The notes beneath the pieces were generated by a model, which was not told the origin of the DNA, did no database searches, and was given only the letters and a program-made list of their open reading frames with translations. Source: an uncultured Pseudomonadota bacterium (lineage in GTDB: Bacteria; Pseudomonadota; Gammaproteobacteria; Burkholderiales; SG8-39). From it: DNA of 64,000 nucleotides. The translations under genes were made by a program, and so were the position numbers. Positions 42,818 to 51,406 of this stretch are shown here, one piece after another (positions within the stretch are counted from its first letter, which is position 1; the number at the start of each line of letters is the position of its first letter). The stretch spans positions 197,829 to 261,828 of the forward strand of contig CAIXPL010000028.1 in NCBI GenBank assembly GCA_903921325.1, written 5' to 3'.

Positions 42818-43681
42818 ATGTCTGATACCGCCGTGGTCTGGCCTGACGGTGCTCGAGTCGCCGTGCTTGTCAGCGTGCTGCTTGAAACCTGGGCCGACGG
42901 ACGCTCACCGACCTATTTCCCACGCACCACGCCGCTAAAAGCGGGTATGCGCGACGAGGCGGGGATTCAATGGTCACAGTACGGTCCCAATGAAGGCATC
43001 TGGCGCCTGATGCGCATCGTCGAGAGCCACAGCATCACCGCCACCGCGTTTTGCAACGGCTTATCTGCCGAGCAGTACCCGGATGCAGTCGCGCGATTGG
43101 CCAGTGGCGGCCATGAGATTGCCGCGCACGGCTTTGCTCAAAGCGAATATCTGCATGAACAAGGCCCTGCCGGTCAGGCAGCAACCATTGAACGAACCGT
43201 CACAGCGATTGAACGAGCCAGTGGCAAGCGACCCACCGGGTGGCTTACCCCTGTCTATGGCGGCGATAAGGACACCGTACCACTACTGGCCAAAGCCGGA
43301 TTGCAGTGGCACTGCGACGTACTTGATTCCAGCTGCCCAAGAATTGAGACTCATGACTCGCACACCATGGTTGGCATTCCGTGGTCGGAATTTGTCGATA
43401 ACCGGGTGCTGCGCAGCAGCCCACGCGATTACTTTGATGTCTACAAAGGGACTTTTGACTATCTGCATCGCAATGAACCGGGCGGCGTGCTGCATATCGG
43501 TATCCATGCCCATTTTGGTGGCCGCCCGCTGATCGCCGCGGTATTCAATGAAGTGCTCGCCTATGTGCGCCGCCACGACAGCGTCTGGTTTCCGACCTGT
43601 AGCCAACTCGCCGCGATCGTTGCCGCAGCACCGGCACAAACTTACAGCTACCGGCAGCGCTTTTTTCCGGGCAATCCATGA
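42818..43681 (+). CDS. polysaccharide deacetylase-fold hydrolase (second copy)
   Basis: A 287-aa NodB-fold protein with no signal peptide, of the same PuuE/HpPgdA-like branch as the gene at 17688. Landmarks are RVAVLVSVLLETWADG, GGHEIAAHGFAQSEYLHEQG near residue 97, RPTGWLTPVYGGDKDT near 144 and GVLHIGIHAHFGGRP near 228. GAGGAG eight bases upstream supports ATG 42818. The stop overlaps the Bug receptor start by 4 bp, so enzyme and receptor are co-translated, which links a small amide-type solute to uptake (inference). Confidence 0.85.
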   Translation: MSDTAVVWPDGARVAVLVSVLLETWADGRSPTYFPRTTPLKAGMRDEAGIQWSQYGPNEGIWRLMRIVESHSITATAFCNGLSAEQYPDAVARLASGGHEIAAHGFAQSEYLHEQGPAGQAATIERTVTAIERASGKRPTGWLTPVYGGDKDTVPLLAKAGLQWHCDVLDSSCPRIETHDSHTMVGIPWSEFVDNRVLRSSPRDYFDVYKGTFDYLHRNEPGGVLHIGIHAHFGGRPLIAAVFNEVLAYVRRHDSVWFPTCSQLAAIVAAAPAQTYSYRQRFFPGNP

Positions 43682-44703
43682 TCATCACCGCACCCTGTTG
43701 CGTCGCTCGTTCGGTACCCTCCACGCGAATGGCACTGGCGCGCTACGCCGTCGGTGGTCTGATCGCGCTGCTGGCGATGGGTTCGCAGATAACGCTTGCG
43801 CAGAACCTGAGTTACCCGGCCAAACCGGTTCGCATCATTCTGTCCTATCCGCCCGGTGGCATTACCGATCTGCTTGCACGCACGGTTGCGCAGTCGATGC
43901 AGGAGCATTCAAAGCAAGCGGTGGTGGTCGAGAATCGTCCCGGTGGCAACTTCGTCATAGCCGCGGAAACGGCGGCACGCGCACCGGCCGATGGCTACAC
44001 GCTGTTACTTGGGACTGACAGCATTTTCACGGTCAACCCGCTGAGCGAGGCCCGCTTGGGCTATGACGCGGATCGGGACTTTGCGCCGGTGTCGCTGGCC
44101 GCCTTGCAGACGCTGTTTGTCGTCGGGAGCGGCAAGTCGTCCGCGCATACCCTCAAGGACATGATCAGCTACGCAAAAGCGCATCCCGGTGAACTGTCTT
44201 TCGGCTTCTCGGCACTCGTCTCGCAGTTGGTCGGTGAGCAGCTGAAGCAATTCACCGGCACCCAGATTCAGGCGATTCCGTTCAAGGGCTCCCCGCCCAT
44301 GCTGCAGGCTCTGCTCAACGGGGATGTCGCGTTTGCGATCGCCACGTTCACCCCTTATGCCAGCTACACCCATGACGGCCGCCTGGTCGGCCTCGCGGTG
44401 ACCAGCAAGCAGCGTGCGGACATTGTCCCTGATGTGCCGACCCTGGCTGAACTCGGCATGGAAGATGTGGGCTATGACCTGTGGTACGGGTTCTTCGTGC
44501 CCGCTGCGACGCCGGCCCCGATTCAGGCACTCGTGCTGACCGAGATTCACCGGGTGCTCAATGAACCGGCGGTGCGAAAAAAATTGCTCGACGCGGGCAT
44601 GACACCGGCTCCAAGCAGCCCGGGCGAACTCGCCGCACGCATCCAGACCGATCGCGCAAAATGGAAGCGGGTGGTCCGCTCAGCCGGGATACCGCTCAAC
44701 TGA
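43678..44703 (+). CDS. Bug family TTT substrate-binding receptor
   Basis: A 341-aa receptor whose ATG overlaps the preceding hydrolase stop (ATGA). The signal segment is RYAVGGLIALLAMGSQITLAQ. Bug landmarks: YPAKPVRIILSYPPGGITD, RAPADGYTLLLG, IQAIPFKGSPP and PDVPTLAELG. Coupling to a deacetylase-fold amidase suggests the ligand is that enzyme's substrate or product. A later Met (43729) is possible but lacks a ribosome-binding site. A strong hairpin covers its stop codon. Confidence 0.9.
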   Translation: MIITAPCCVARSVPSTRMALARYAVGGLIALLAMGSQITLAQNLSYPAKPVRIILSYPPGGITDLLARTVAQSMQEHSKQAVVVENRPGGNFVIAAETAARAPADGYTLLLGTDSIFTVNPLSEARLGYDADRDFAPVSLAALQTLFVVGSGKSSAHTLKDMISYAKAHPGELSFGFSALVSQLVGEQLKQFTGTQIQAIPFKGSPPMLQALLNGDVAFAIATFTPYASYTHDGRLVGLAVTSKQRADIVPDVPTLAELGMEDVGYDLWYGFFVPAATPAPIQALVLTEIHRVLNEPAVRKKLLDAGMTPAPSSPGELAARIQTDRAKWKRVVRSAGIPLN

Positions 44704-44732
44704 GCCGACCAACCCCCTGCGCGGTGGCTCAG
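44700..44732. terminator. hairpin covering two convergent stop codons
   Basis: CTGAGCCGACC (44700-44710) pairs with GGTGGCTCAG (44723-44732) over ten base pairs with one bulged G and a 12-base loop. The left arm holds the TGA of the Bug gene and the right arm the stop of the convergent GST gene. No T-run follows, so if it is a terminator it is not a classical intrinsic one. Confidence 0.45.
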
Positions 44733-45382
44733 GCTGCCTTGGTGAAGGCATCCTGCGTTTGCTTCTCAAATGCGAGCAGCTTTTGCACGCTGGGTCGTTC
44801 GCGCATGCGATCGTAATGCGCGTAGCAATTCTTGAATTTGGTCAGATCAAGATACTTGAGATCAAACCGGATCGCACGAATGAACGTCCAGAAAAAGTAC
44901 GCATCGACGGCCGTGTAGTGATCAAAGAACCATTGCCGTCCCGCGAGCAGATTGTCAGCGACGGTGAAGTTCTCATCGAGCAGCTTCTGCGCGCATTGTT
45001 TGACGCTCTCCTCAGTGCCTGGCACATCGCAGAAGCGCTTCTGATTGTTATTCGGAGTAAGGCCCGGGTGAATGCCCGAGGCACACCAGGCCATCAGTGA
45101 AATCGCCTTGATTTCTTTCATCGGATCCTTCGGCAACAGATTTGCCTCGGGAAAATTGCGCGCAATCCACACATTGATGGCGACATTCTCGGTGAGTGGC
45201 TCACCGTCAATCACCAGGACCGGCACTTTGTGCTTGGGATTGATACGCAGGTACTCCGGGCTGTTGTGCTGACCCTTGCCCATATTGACCGGCAGCACCT
45301 CGAAATCGGCGGCGGCCTCGGTCAGATTGATATAGGGCACCATCGAACAGGCGATCGGTGAATAGCAGAGCTGCAGTTTCAT
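44729..45382 (-). CDS. glutathione S-transferase
   Basis: A 217-aa protein with a thioredoxin-fold N-domain (LCYSPIACSMVPYINLTEAA; HKVPVLVIDGEPLTENVAIN, where the cis-Pro and Glu/Asn glutathione contacts lie) and an all-helical C-domain from about residue 85. The CSMVP motif near residue 10 suggests a beta-class or maleylacetoacetate-isomerase-like bacterial GST. Start ATG 45382 is preceded by GGAGGAAG. It is divergent from a Bug receptor and convergent with another. Confidence 0.88.
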   Translation of the reverse strand: MKLQLCYSPIACSMVPYINLTEAAADFEVLPVNMGKGQHNSPEYLRINPKHKVPVLVIDGEPLTENVAINVWIARNFPEANLLPKDPMKEIKAISLMAWCASGIHPGLTPNNNQKRFCDVPGTEESVKQCAQKLLDENFTVADNLLAGRQWFFDHYTAVDAYFFWTFIRAIRFDLKYLDLTKFKNCYAHYDRMRERPSVQKLLAFEKQTQDAFTKAA

Positions 45383-45510
45383 GTCTTCCTCCAGTTTCGG
45401 TGCAGTTCATTTGCGGTGCCGCGGCAGTATAGCGAATGCACGGGTCGGCCTACCGGCAGGGACGCGCTCACGGTAAAGTGTGCGCCGCCCCTTCCCGCGG
45501 TGTGACCTCA

Positions 45511-46518
45511 ATGCGCAGCCTGAATCAGCCCGGTGTCCGCCGACGCACTCGAACAACCTTGATCGGCATCGGCATCCTGGCGGCCTCAGCGTTCGCGGTG
45601 CCGACAGTAAACGCCCAATCCTGGCCCAACCGCCCGGTCAAAATCATTGCGCCCTACGCCCCAGGGGGGGTCACTGATCTGCTTGCCCGCGAACTCGCCA
45701 ACGCCCTTACCCAACGCATGGGTGTCACGTTCATAGTCGAGAACCGCCCCGGCGGCGGCGGCAATGTGGGCCTTACGCTGCTCGCCAAAGCAGCACCGGA
45801 CGGCTATACGATTGGCGAGGGCGCGGTTAATTCCCTGGTCGCCAACCGGTTCCTGTATCGCACACGGCCGTTTGATGCATTGCGCGATTTCACTCCGATC
45901 GCTTTTGTCGGCCGGCTTCCATTCGTTCTGGTGAGCAACCCGTCAGTGCAGGCGGCCAACCTGCAAGTGTTGGTCGAACACATGAAAGCAGCACGCCTGA
46001 GCTATAGCTTCGGGTCCTCAGGCATTGGTAACACCGCTCACCTGTTTGGCGAACTACTGGCGCGGCGTGCCGCGATAGATCTGGTTCACGTCCCCTACAA
46101 ATCAAGCGGCGAGGCACTGCGCGATCTTATCGCCGGTCGCGTCCAGCTCCAGTTCATCACACCGATCGAACTGGCCGGTCCGATCCAGCAGGGTCTGGTG
46201 AAGCCGCTTGCGGTTGCCTCGCCCGTGCGGATTGCGAGCCTGCCCAATGTGCCCACCATGGATGAAATGGGGTATGAGGGTTTTGATTCACCCACCTGGT
46301 TTGGCTTCATCGCGCCAAGCGGTGTACCGGCCGATATCATCGACCGGCTGAGCCATGCGATGCGTGAGGCTTTGATGGAGCCCGGTGTGCGCGCCCGGCT
46401 TGCTCGCGGCGGGCTGGAATTGCAGGACATGGATCCGAGCCAGTTCAAGCAGTTCATCGCCAAGGAAATGATCCGCTGGGAGTCCATCGTGCGGGATGCC
46501 AATGTCCAGCTCGATTGA
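45511..46518 (+). CDS. Bug family TTT substrate-binding receptor
   Basis: A 335-aa receptor starting MRSLNQPGVRRRTRTTL with signal segment LIGIGILAASAFAVPTVNAQ. Motifs: WPNRPVKIIAPYAPGGVTD, NRPGGGGNVG, KAAPDGYTIGEG, LVHVPYKSSGEA and LPNVPTMDEMGYEG. It is 51 bp upstream of the dihydroxyphthalate-decarboxylase-like gene on the same strand, which may be in the same transcript and use the imported aromatic acid (inference). Confidence 0.9.
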   Translation: MRSLNQPGVRRRTRTTLIGIGILAASAFAVPTVNAQSWPNRPVKIIAPYAPGGVTDLLARELANALTQRMGVTFIVENRPGGGGNVGLTLLAKAAPDGYTIGEGAVNSLVANRFLYRTRPFDALRDFTPIAFVGRLPFVLVSNPSVQAANLQVLVEHMKAARLSYSFGSSGIGNTAHLFGELLARRAAIDLVHVPYKSSGEALRDLIAGRVQLQFITPIELAGPIQQGLVKPLAVASPVRIASLPNVPTMDEMGYEGFDSPTWFGFIAPSGVPADIIDRLSHAMREALMEPGVRARLARGGLELQDMDPSQFKQFIAKEMIRWESIVRDANVQLD

Positions 46519-46590
46519 CCGCGTGTTCCATCCTGAAACCATTGCTGCCTTCTTGAAACCGCTGATGCCATGTTGAATCGACCCTTGCGT
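46511..46590 (+). repeat. 20-bp degenerate tandem ladder across stop and start codons
   Basis: Four consecutive 20-bp units start at 46511, 46531, 46551 and 46571. The clearest are 46531 (TCCTGAAACCATTGCTGCCT) and 46551 (TCTTGAAACCGCTGATGCCA), which share TGAAACC at the same offset; unit 46571 has TGAATCG there. Unit 46511 contains the stop of the Bug gene and the junction of the last two units contains the start of the next gene (ATG 46570). Confidence 0.55.
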
Positions 46591-47544
46591 TTCGCCAGCA
46601 GCTTGTATGACCGCATGATCCCGCTATATGCCGGGGATGTTCAGACCGAGGGAATCGAGCTTGACTTCATCGCCAATGATTCGGTGCGGCAAATCTTTGA
46701 CCAGATGGCAGGCAAGCAGGCTTTCGATGCCTCCGAGATGTCCACCTCGGAGTTCATCACCCGATATGCCGCCGGGGATCGCAGTTTCGTTGCCATTCCG
46801 GCCTTTCCCTCCAAGGTGTTCCGCCACGGCTTTATTTGTATCAACCACGATCGCGTCGGCCACCCGACCGAGCTGGCAGGCAAACGAATTGGCGTGCCCT
46901 TATGGACCATGACCGCGGCAATCTGGATCCGTGGGCATCTCGCACAGGACTATCAGGTTGATCTGTCCGGGGTCACCTGGGTACAAGGGGCGATGAATGC
47001 GGCTGGTGGCCATGGCAGTCCGGCTGCCTTGCCGGCACCGTCCAATGTACGAATCGAAGTGAACGACAGCGGCCGCTCACTGAGTGAACTCCTGGACGCA
47101 GGCGAAATCGACGCCACGCTTGGCACCAGCCTGCCTGTTGCAATGAAGCAGAATCGCTCGCTTACACGGCTGTTTCCCGACTTTCGTGCCATCGAACGCG
47201 ACTACTTTCTGCGCACCGGTGTCTTCCCGATCATGCACCTGGTGGTGATCCGGCGTGAGGTGTATGAAGCCTATCCCGCTGTCGCGCGCTGCCTCTATCG
47301 TGCTTTGGATGCCTCACGCCAGGCGGCCCTGGCAAAAATGCGTTACCTGGGCACGCTGCGCTATATGCTGCCGTGGCTGACCGCCGATATTGACGAACTC
47401 GATGAACTGTTCGCCGGTGACCCATTTGTGTATGGCATTGACCCGAATCGGCGGACGTTGCAGACCTTGATCGAATTCATGGTGCAGCAAAACATGCTGC
47501 GCGCGCCGATTCCGATCGAAGACCTGTTCGTATCAGTCGATTAA
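46570..47544 (+). CDS. 4,5-dihydroxyphthalate decarboxylase-like / binding-protein-fold enzyme
   Basis: A 324-aa cytoplasmic protein (no signal) resembling Pht5-type 4,5-dihydroxyphthalate decarboxylases, which have a periplasmic-binding-protein fold. Landmarks are LRFASSLYDRMIPLYAGDVQ, FDASEMSTSEFITRYAAGD near 56, VAIPAFPSKVFRHGFICIN near 75 and LAGKRIGVPLWTMTAAIWIRG near 101. The metal or substrate residues cannot be assigned by eye. Co-location with a Bug receptor fits an aromatic-acid pathway. The start lies within a 20-bp repeat ladder and lacks a good ribosome-binding site, so translation may be coupled to the gene before. Confidence 0.8.
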   Translation: MLNRPLRFASSLYDRMIPLYAGDVQTEGIELDFIANDSVRQIFDQMAGKQAFDASEMSTSEFITRYAAGDRSFVAIPAFPSKVFRHGFICINHDRVGHPTELAGKRIGVPLWTMTAAIWIRGHLAQDYQVDLSGVTWVQGAMNAAGGHGSPAALPAPSNVRIEVNDSGRSLSELLDAGEIDATLGTSLPVAMKQNRSLTRLFPDFRAIERDYFLRTGVFPIMHLVVIRREVYEAYPAVARCLYRALDASRQAALAKMRYLGTLRYMLPWLTADIDELDELFAGDPFVYGIDPNRRTLQTLIEFMVQQNMLRAPIPIEDLFVSVD

Positions 47545-47547
47545 GTC

Positions 47548-48276
47548 TCAGGCGTAATCCCCGGAATCAGACGGATAGCTGTCATCGCCCGCTGACAGAT
47601 CACCGTCATCGACGCTCAAATCATAGTCCTGCGCGCTGGAAGCGTCGGAATAGACCGCCCCGGCGGTTACTGCGGCTGGATCGACTGGTGAGTCGGATCG
47701 AAAAGATTGCAGGACCGCAGAGGGAGAATCCATGTCGTTCGACGCCAGAGGCATCACCGGATCAAAGGCCGCCGCGGCGCCGCTCGCGTGATGGCCCATG
47801 AGGTTCTGTATCCCCTGATAGAGTAGCGAGCCGGCAACGACGCCCGCGGCCGTAGTTGCCACCGAACCGAGTATCCCGCTGCCCCATGAGCTTGCTGGTG
47901 CTGGTGCGTAGGCAGGCGCGGGTGCGATTACCGGCGCCGGGGCTGGTCGCAGCGGTGGTATCGCGTTGGCCGTCAATGGTGCGGCAACCGTGCCCGGATG
48001 TCGTCCCCAGGCATTAGCACCGCTCAGAAAACTACTCGGCTCCACGCTGGTACGCAGCTGCTCGAGCTCAGCCTGCAGGCGAGTGATCTGAGCCTGCGCG
48101 GCTTGCACCGCCAGTTCAAGCCCCATTGTGCGCTGCACCAGCAGATAGCTCGCATCTGGCTGACGGGTCACCGCCTCGTGAATCAAGCTGTCGGCCTCGG
48201 CATCTTTGACTTGCGCCTGTGCCTGAGCCAGTTGTTGCAGAAAAGCCTGCAGCATCTCGCGTTCCTGAAGTGTCAC
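47548..48276 (-). CDS. DUF2076 domain protein
   Basis: A 242-aa protein starting with GTG 48276 (AAGGAG six bases upstream; the longer upstream frame has no such signal). The N-terminal two thirds match DUF2076: a helical LQEREMLQAFLQQLAQAQAQ segment, DAEADSLIHEAVTRQPDASY, a coiled coil, a Pro/Ala linker and a glycine-rich hydrophobic segment (ILGSVATTAAGVVAGSLLYQ) that may sit in the membrane. The tail is very acidic (DYDLSVDDGDLSAGDDS). The function of the family is unknown. Confidence 0.8.
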   Translation of the reverse strand: MTLQEREMLQAFLQQLAQAQAQVKDAEADSLIHEAVTRQPDASYLLVQRTMGLELAVQAAQAQITRLQAELEQLRTSVEPSSFLSGANAWGRHPGTVAAPLTANAIPPLRPAPAPVIAPAPAYAPAPASSWGSGILGSVATTAAGVVAGSLLYQGIQNLMGHHASGAAAAFDPVMPLASNDMDSPSAVLQSFRSDSPVDPAAVTAGAVYSDASSAQDYDLSVDDGDLSAGDDSYPSDSGDYA

Positions 48277-48479
48277 GGGAAACTCCTTCTGAGTGGACAG
48301 CGCCGCGCGGTCACCAGTCGATGACCCAGCGGTGAAGGTGGTGGCGGCCTTAACAGAATTCAAGAGTCGGCGCAGTGCGCTCGCCAACATTTGCGCTGGC
48401 AAATAGGCTGTCACGGGTGTCCACGGTGCCGTGTTTTGTTTTATGGTCCTATCCGGGCATTTCAACAGGCACCCACGTC

Positions 48480-48896
48480 ATGGCACAGGACATTCCGGCA
48501 GGGTTCACCCTGCGCTCCGAAGACAACACTTTCATGGATCACGTCGGTCCGATTTATCAGCGCGTGCTCGCGCATGGCGTGCAACTGGGGGTGCGCCTGC
48601 AGCGGCACCAGCTCAACCCGATCCGAACCACGCACGGTGGCATGCTCATGAGTCTCATCGATGTCACGCTGGGTTCGACCGCGGCCCTCGCACTCGGTCA
48701 TCCCGGCGTGGTGGCCACTGTGCAACTATCGTGCAATATGCTGGGTGCAGCACGCGAAGGTGACTGGATCCAATCCGAGGCGAGTGTGGACAAAACGACG
48801 CGCAATTTGTCTTTTGTCTCGGGGCGCATCATGAATGGTGACCAGGTGCTGCTGACCGCCACCGGCATCTTCCGTAACCCACCGCAGCGGGTCTGA
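48480..48896 (+). CDS. PaaI-type hotdog thioesterase
   Basis: A 138-aa single hotdog domain starting MAQDIPAGFTLRSEDN. It has the helix/turn RTTHGGMLMSLIDVTLGSTA with the HGG motif and an Asp in the catalytic helix, then VVATVQLSCNMLGAAREGDW. These enzymes hydrolyse acyl- or aryl-CoA thioesters, rescuing stalled CoA in aromatic degradation. It is 18 bp upstream of the MazG-like gene and divergent from the DUF2076 gene. Confidence 0.88.
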   Translation: MAQDIPAGFTLRSEDNTFMDHVGPIYQRVLAHGVQLGVRLQRHQLNPIRTTHGGMLMSLIDVTLGSTAALALGHPGVVATVQLSCNMLGAAREGDWIQSEASVDKTTRNLSFVSGRIMNGDQVLLTATGIFRNPPQRV

Positions 48897-48914
48897 ACAG
48901 AGCGAGTTCACCAT

Positions 48915-49271
48915 ATGCCCAATCTGGCACCGCTGGTCGATGTCTCGGCGCTGGAGGACGCGCTGCGAAAATTTGCCGCCGAGCGCAACTGGCAGGCATA
49001 TCACTCACCGAAGAATCTGGCGATGGCGCTCACCGCCGAGCTCGGTGAGCTGGTCGAACTGTTTCAATGGATCACCGAGGATCAATCCCGCGAAGTTGCG
49101 CGTGATCCTAAATTGGCGCGCCCGGTCCGCGATGAACTGGCCGACGTGCTGATCTACCTGGTGCAACTGTCGACGGCACTCGGTGTCGATCTGAATGAGG
49201 CAGTTACCCAGAAACTCAAGACGAACGCCAAGAAGTACCCGGCTGGCGATTCGCGCCCGAAGCGGGCCTGA
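48915..49271 (+). CDS. MazG-like nucleotide pyrophosphohydrolase
   Basis: A 118-aa all-alpha NTP pyrophosphatase. The metal motifs are ELGELVELFQW (ExxE) near residue 47 and DELADVLIYLVQL (ExxD) near 78, preceded by HSPKNLAMALT. The size and form fit the short MazG-like/dCTPase (RS21-C6-related) group that removes non-canonical nucleotides. It lies between a thioesterase and a beta-propeller gene, with 18 and 5 bp spacing, in one transcript. Confidence 0.88.
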   Translation: MPNLAPLVDVSALEDALRKFAAERNWQAYHSPKNLAMALTAELGELVELFQWITEDQSREVARDPKLARPVRDELADVLIYLVQLSTALGVDLNEAVTQKLKTNAKKYPAGDSRPKRA

Positions 49272-49276
49272 ATTCG

Positions 49277-50389
49277 ATGAACAATCGACCTGCCGACGAC
49301 CCGCTCAACGCAAACCAGGATGACAACGAGTCGCATTCGCCCAATGGCCAGGCAAACGCTACCACTGAGGTTGGGCGCGCAGGTACCTATCGACCTTTTA
49401 GCGCGGTGGCTTGCGCCAACCCGATCGAGGGTGGTATGGCGGGAGCCGGGCGCGAGGTGCTGGTGGTTAACAAGCTCGCCGGACGCGTACAGTTCTTCGC
49501 GCGCTCCGGCTGGACACTGCTGGCCGAACTCGAGATGGAGTCCTTTCCGCATGAGGTGGTGATTGACCCCGGCGGACGCTTGGCGTACGTGTCGATCTAT
49601 GGTCGCGGCGTGTTTGGCAAAAATAGCGAGCAGCCCGGTCGCAATATCGCGGTGATCGATCTCAGCACGCGGCAACAGGTGCGCAGCATTGATGTCTCGC
49701 CGTGGCGCGGACCGCATGGCATGGCATTCGATGAACAGGGCGTGCTGTGGGTGTCCTGTGATGTGTCCGGTGTTGTCCTTGCACTCGATCCGGTGCGTGG
49801 CGAGATTTTGAGTGCGGTGCCAAGCGGCAGCTTCGGGACACACTGGCTGGTGGCCTGTCATCTCCACAGCAAGATCTACGCTTCGAACAAGACCTTTGAT
49901 TTTCTGTGCGTGATCGATTCGCGCGAACGCAAGCTCATCGGCAGGATTCCATTCCCTCACGGCAGTGAAGGGCTGGCCTTATCCCCCCTTGGCGATCGAC
50001 TGTACGTCACCGCCCAGCGACCGCAGATGATGGCCGTCATCGACACGCAGACCGATGCGATCATCGAAGAGGTGTCGCTGACAGTCTTCTCGCCTACGCC
50101 GCCTGAGCGTAACCCGCAGAAGCGCGTGCGGGTGTCACCGGATGGCCGCTGGCTGTTGCTTACCAGTTTCAACACCGGTGAGATCGCCATCCTGCCCGGC
50201 AATGACTTGCGGGCGCAACGCCTGTTCTCAGTTGAGAAAGGCCCGATGGGCATTACCTTTGCAGACTCGAATCATGCGTTCGTGATGAACCATGATCAGG
50301 GCACTGTATGGCTGATCAATGTCCAGAGCGGCCAGGTGGTCGATCGATTTGTCACCGCCGCCGGGCCGGAAACCCTCGCGATGGTCTGA
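49277..50389 (+). CDS. YncE/YVTN-type beta-propeller protein
   Basis: A 370-aa protein with repeated beta-propeller blades: EVLVVNKLAGRVQFFARSG near 57, NIAVIDLSTRQQVRSIDVSP near 122, KIYASNKTFDFLCVIDSRE near 199, MMAVIDTQTDAIIEEVSL near 250 and VWLINVQSGQVVDRFVT near 345. No signal peptide is seen; the first 35 residues are polar and low-complexity. YVTN propellers serve as lactonases or as binding scaffolds; the activity is not predictable. A 7-bp inverted repeat follows its stop. Confidence 0.8.
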   Translation: MNNRPADDPLNANQDDNESHSPNGQANATTEVGRAGTYRPFSAVACANPIEGGMAGAGREVLVVNKLAGRVQFFARSGWTLLAELEMESFPHEVVIDPGGRLAYVSIYGRGVFGKNSEQPGRNIAVIDLSTRQQVRSIDVSPWRGPHGMAFDEQGVLWVSCDVSGVVLALDPVRGEILSAVPSGSFGTHWLVACHLHSKIYASNKTFDFLCVIDSRERKLIGRIPFPHGSEGLALSPLGDRLYVTAQRPQMMAVIDTQTDAIIEEVSLTVFSPTPPERNPQKRVRVSPDGRWLLLTSFNTGEIAILPGNDLRAQRLFSVEKGPMGITFADSNHAFVMNHDQGTVWLINVQSGQVVDRFVTAAGPETLAMV

Positions 50390-50407
50390 CTGCGAGTGGA
50401 TCGCAGT
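50389..50407. terminator. candidate terminator hairpin between convergent genes
   Basis: ACTGCGA (50389-50395) and TCGCAGT (50401-50407) form a perfect 7-bp stem with a 5-base loop directly after the beta-propeller stop and before the convergent dioxygenase stop at 50430. No T-run follows. Confidence 0.45.
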
Positions 50408-50429
50408 GCCCTGAAAGAATTAATCGACC

Positions 50430-51305
50430 TTAAAGGGCGTGCTCGACATCGACAACGATGCGCCGCAACTTTCTTGCCTCACCCGGATTGAAGTGGGTAC
50501 GGGCATGCATGACGCAGCGATTGTCCCAAATCAGCGTGTCGCCCGGGGTCCAGCGATGCTCGTAGCAAAAGGCGGGTTGCTCCTGGTGATCGAAAATCGC
50601 CTGCAGCAACTCATCGCTCTCCGCCCGCGGGATACCAACGATGTATTCAGTCATCAACCGGTTGGCATAGATTGCCTTGCGTCCGGTGGCCGGATGGGTG
50701 CAGACCAGCGGATGCGCAGCACGTAGTGCCTTCGCCGAGTGCGTCGCCCGACTCGCCGGAGCGGTGTTGTCCGCCTTGATGCCCGGCTCGTAGGTATTCA
50801 TCGCGTCCCGACCCTCGATCCTGCGCTTGAGCGCGTCAGGCAAAGCTTGCCAGGCGGTGTACTGATTGGCGAAGACGGTGTTGCCGCCGTGCGCAGGAAT
50901 GTCAATGGCATAGAGCATGGTGGCAATGGTCGGTCGCGCGACATAGCACCGATCAGAATGAAAGAACATCTCGCCGTCGGGCAACGCCCCGACATAACGG
51001 CCGTTCTCCTTCTCGTTGGTGACATACATGACCGCAGGGTGAGTGCGACTGTTCATCCCATAGTCACCCAGGGTCCGGCCGAGTTCGCCGAAGTACTCGC
51101 CAAAGCGCACCTGTGCCAGCTCATCCAGGCGCTGCCCGGGCACCAGGAGAACGCAGTGCTCATAGAGTAAGGCTCGGATTGCGAGCGCCACATCGCGTTC
51201 GACCGGCTGTGACAGATCGAGTCCGTGCACTGCGACGCCAAGGGCCAGGGATAGCGGGCGCACATCAAGCCGGGTTGCGGTGACAGTTTGCGCAGACGTT
51301 GTCAT
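50430..51305 (-). CDS. TauD/TfdA family Fe(II)/2-oxoglutarate dioxygenase
   Basis: A 291-aa enzyme from ATG 51305 (MTTSAQTVTATRLDVRPL). The iron facial triad is His116 and Asp118 in FFHSDRCY and the distal His in VMHARTHFNPGEARKLRR, which also supplies the Arg that binds 2-oxoglutarate. Family members hydroxylate taurine, phenoxyacetates or other acids and release CO2 and succinate. It is divergent from a Bug receptor (51407), which may import its substrate. Confidence 0.9.
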   Translation of the reverse strand: MTTSAQTVTATRLDVRPLSLALGVAVHGLDLSQPVERDVALAIRALLYEHCVLLVPGQRLDELAQVRFGEYFGELGRTLGDYGMNSRTHPAVMYVTNEKENGRYVGALPDGEMFFHSDRCYVARPTIATMLYAIDIPAHGGNTVFANQYTAWQALPDALKRRIEGRDAMNTYEPGIKADNTAPASRATHSAKALRAAHPLVCTHPATGRKAIYANRLMTEYIVGIPRAESDELLQAIFDHQEQPAFCYEHRWTPGDTLIWDNRCVMHARTHFNPGEARKLRRIVVDVEHAL

Positions 51306-51406
51306 GGGTATCGCCCCTACCTTGCACAGATTGGGCATAGCATACCAGTCCGTGGAACGCGATTTGCTGTGAGGATTTCAACCCACCCGCCAAGGAAAGT
51401 GAGTCC

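Noticed and set aside
48277-48465. Upstream extension of the DUF2076 gene
   Set aside because: GTG 48276 has AAGGAG at ideal spacing and begins the conserved domain; the extension is composition-driven.
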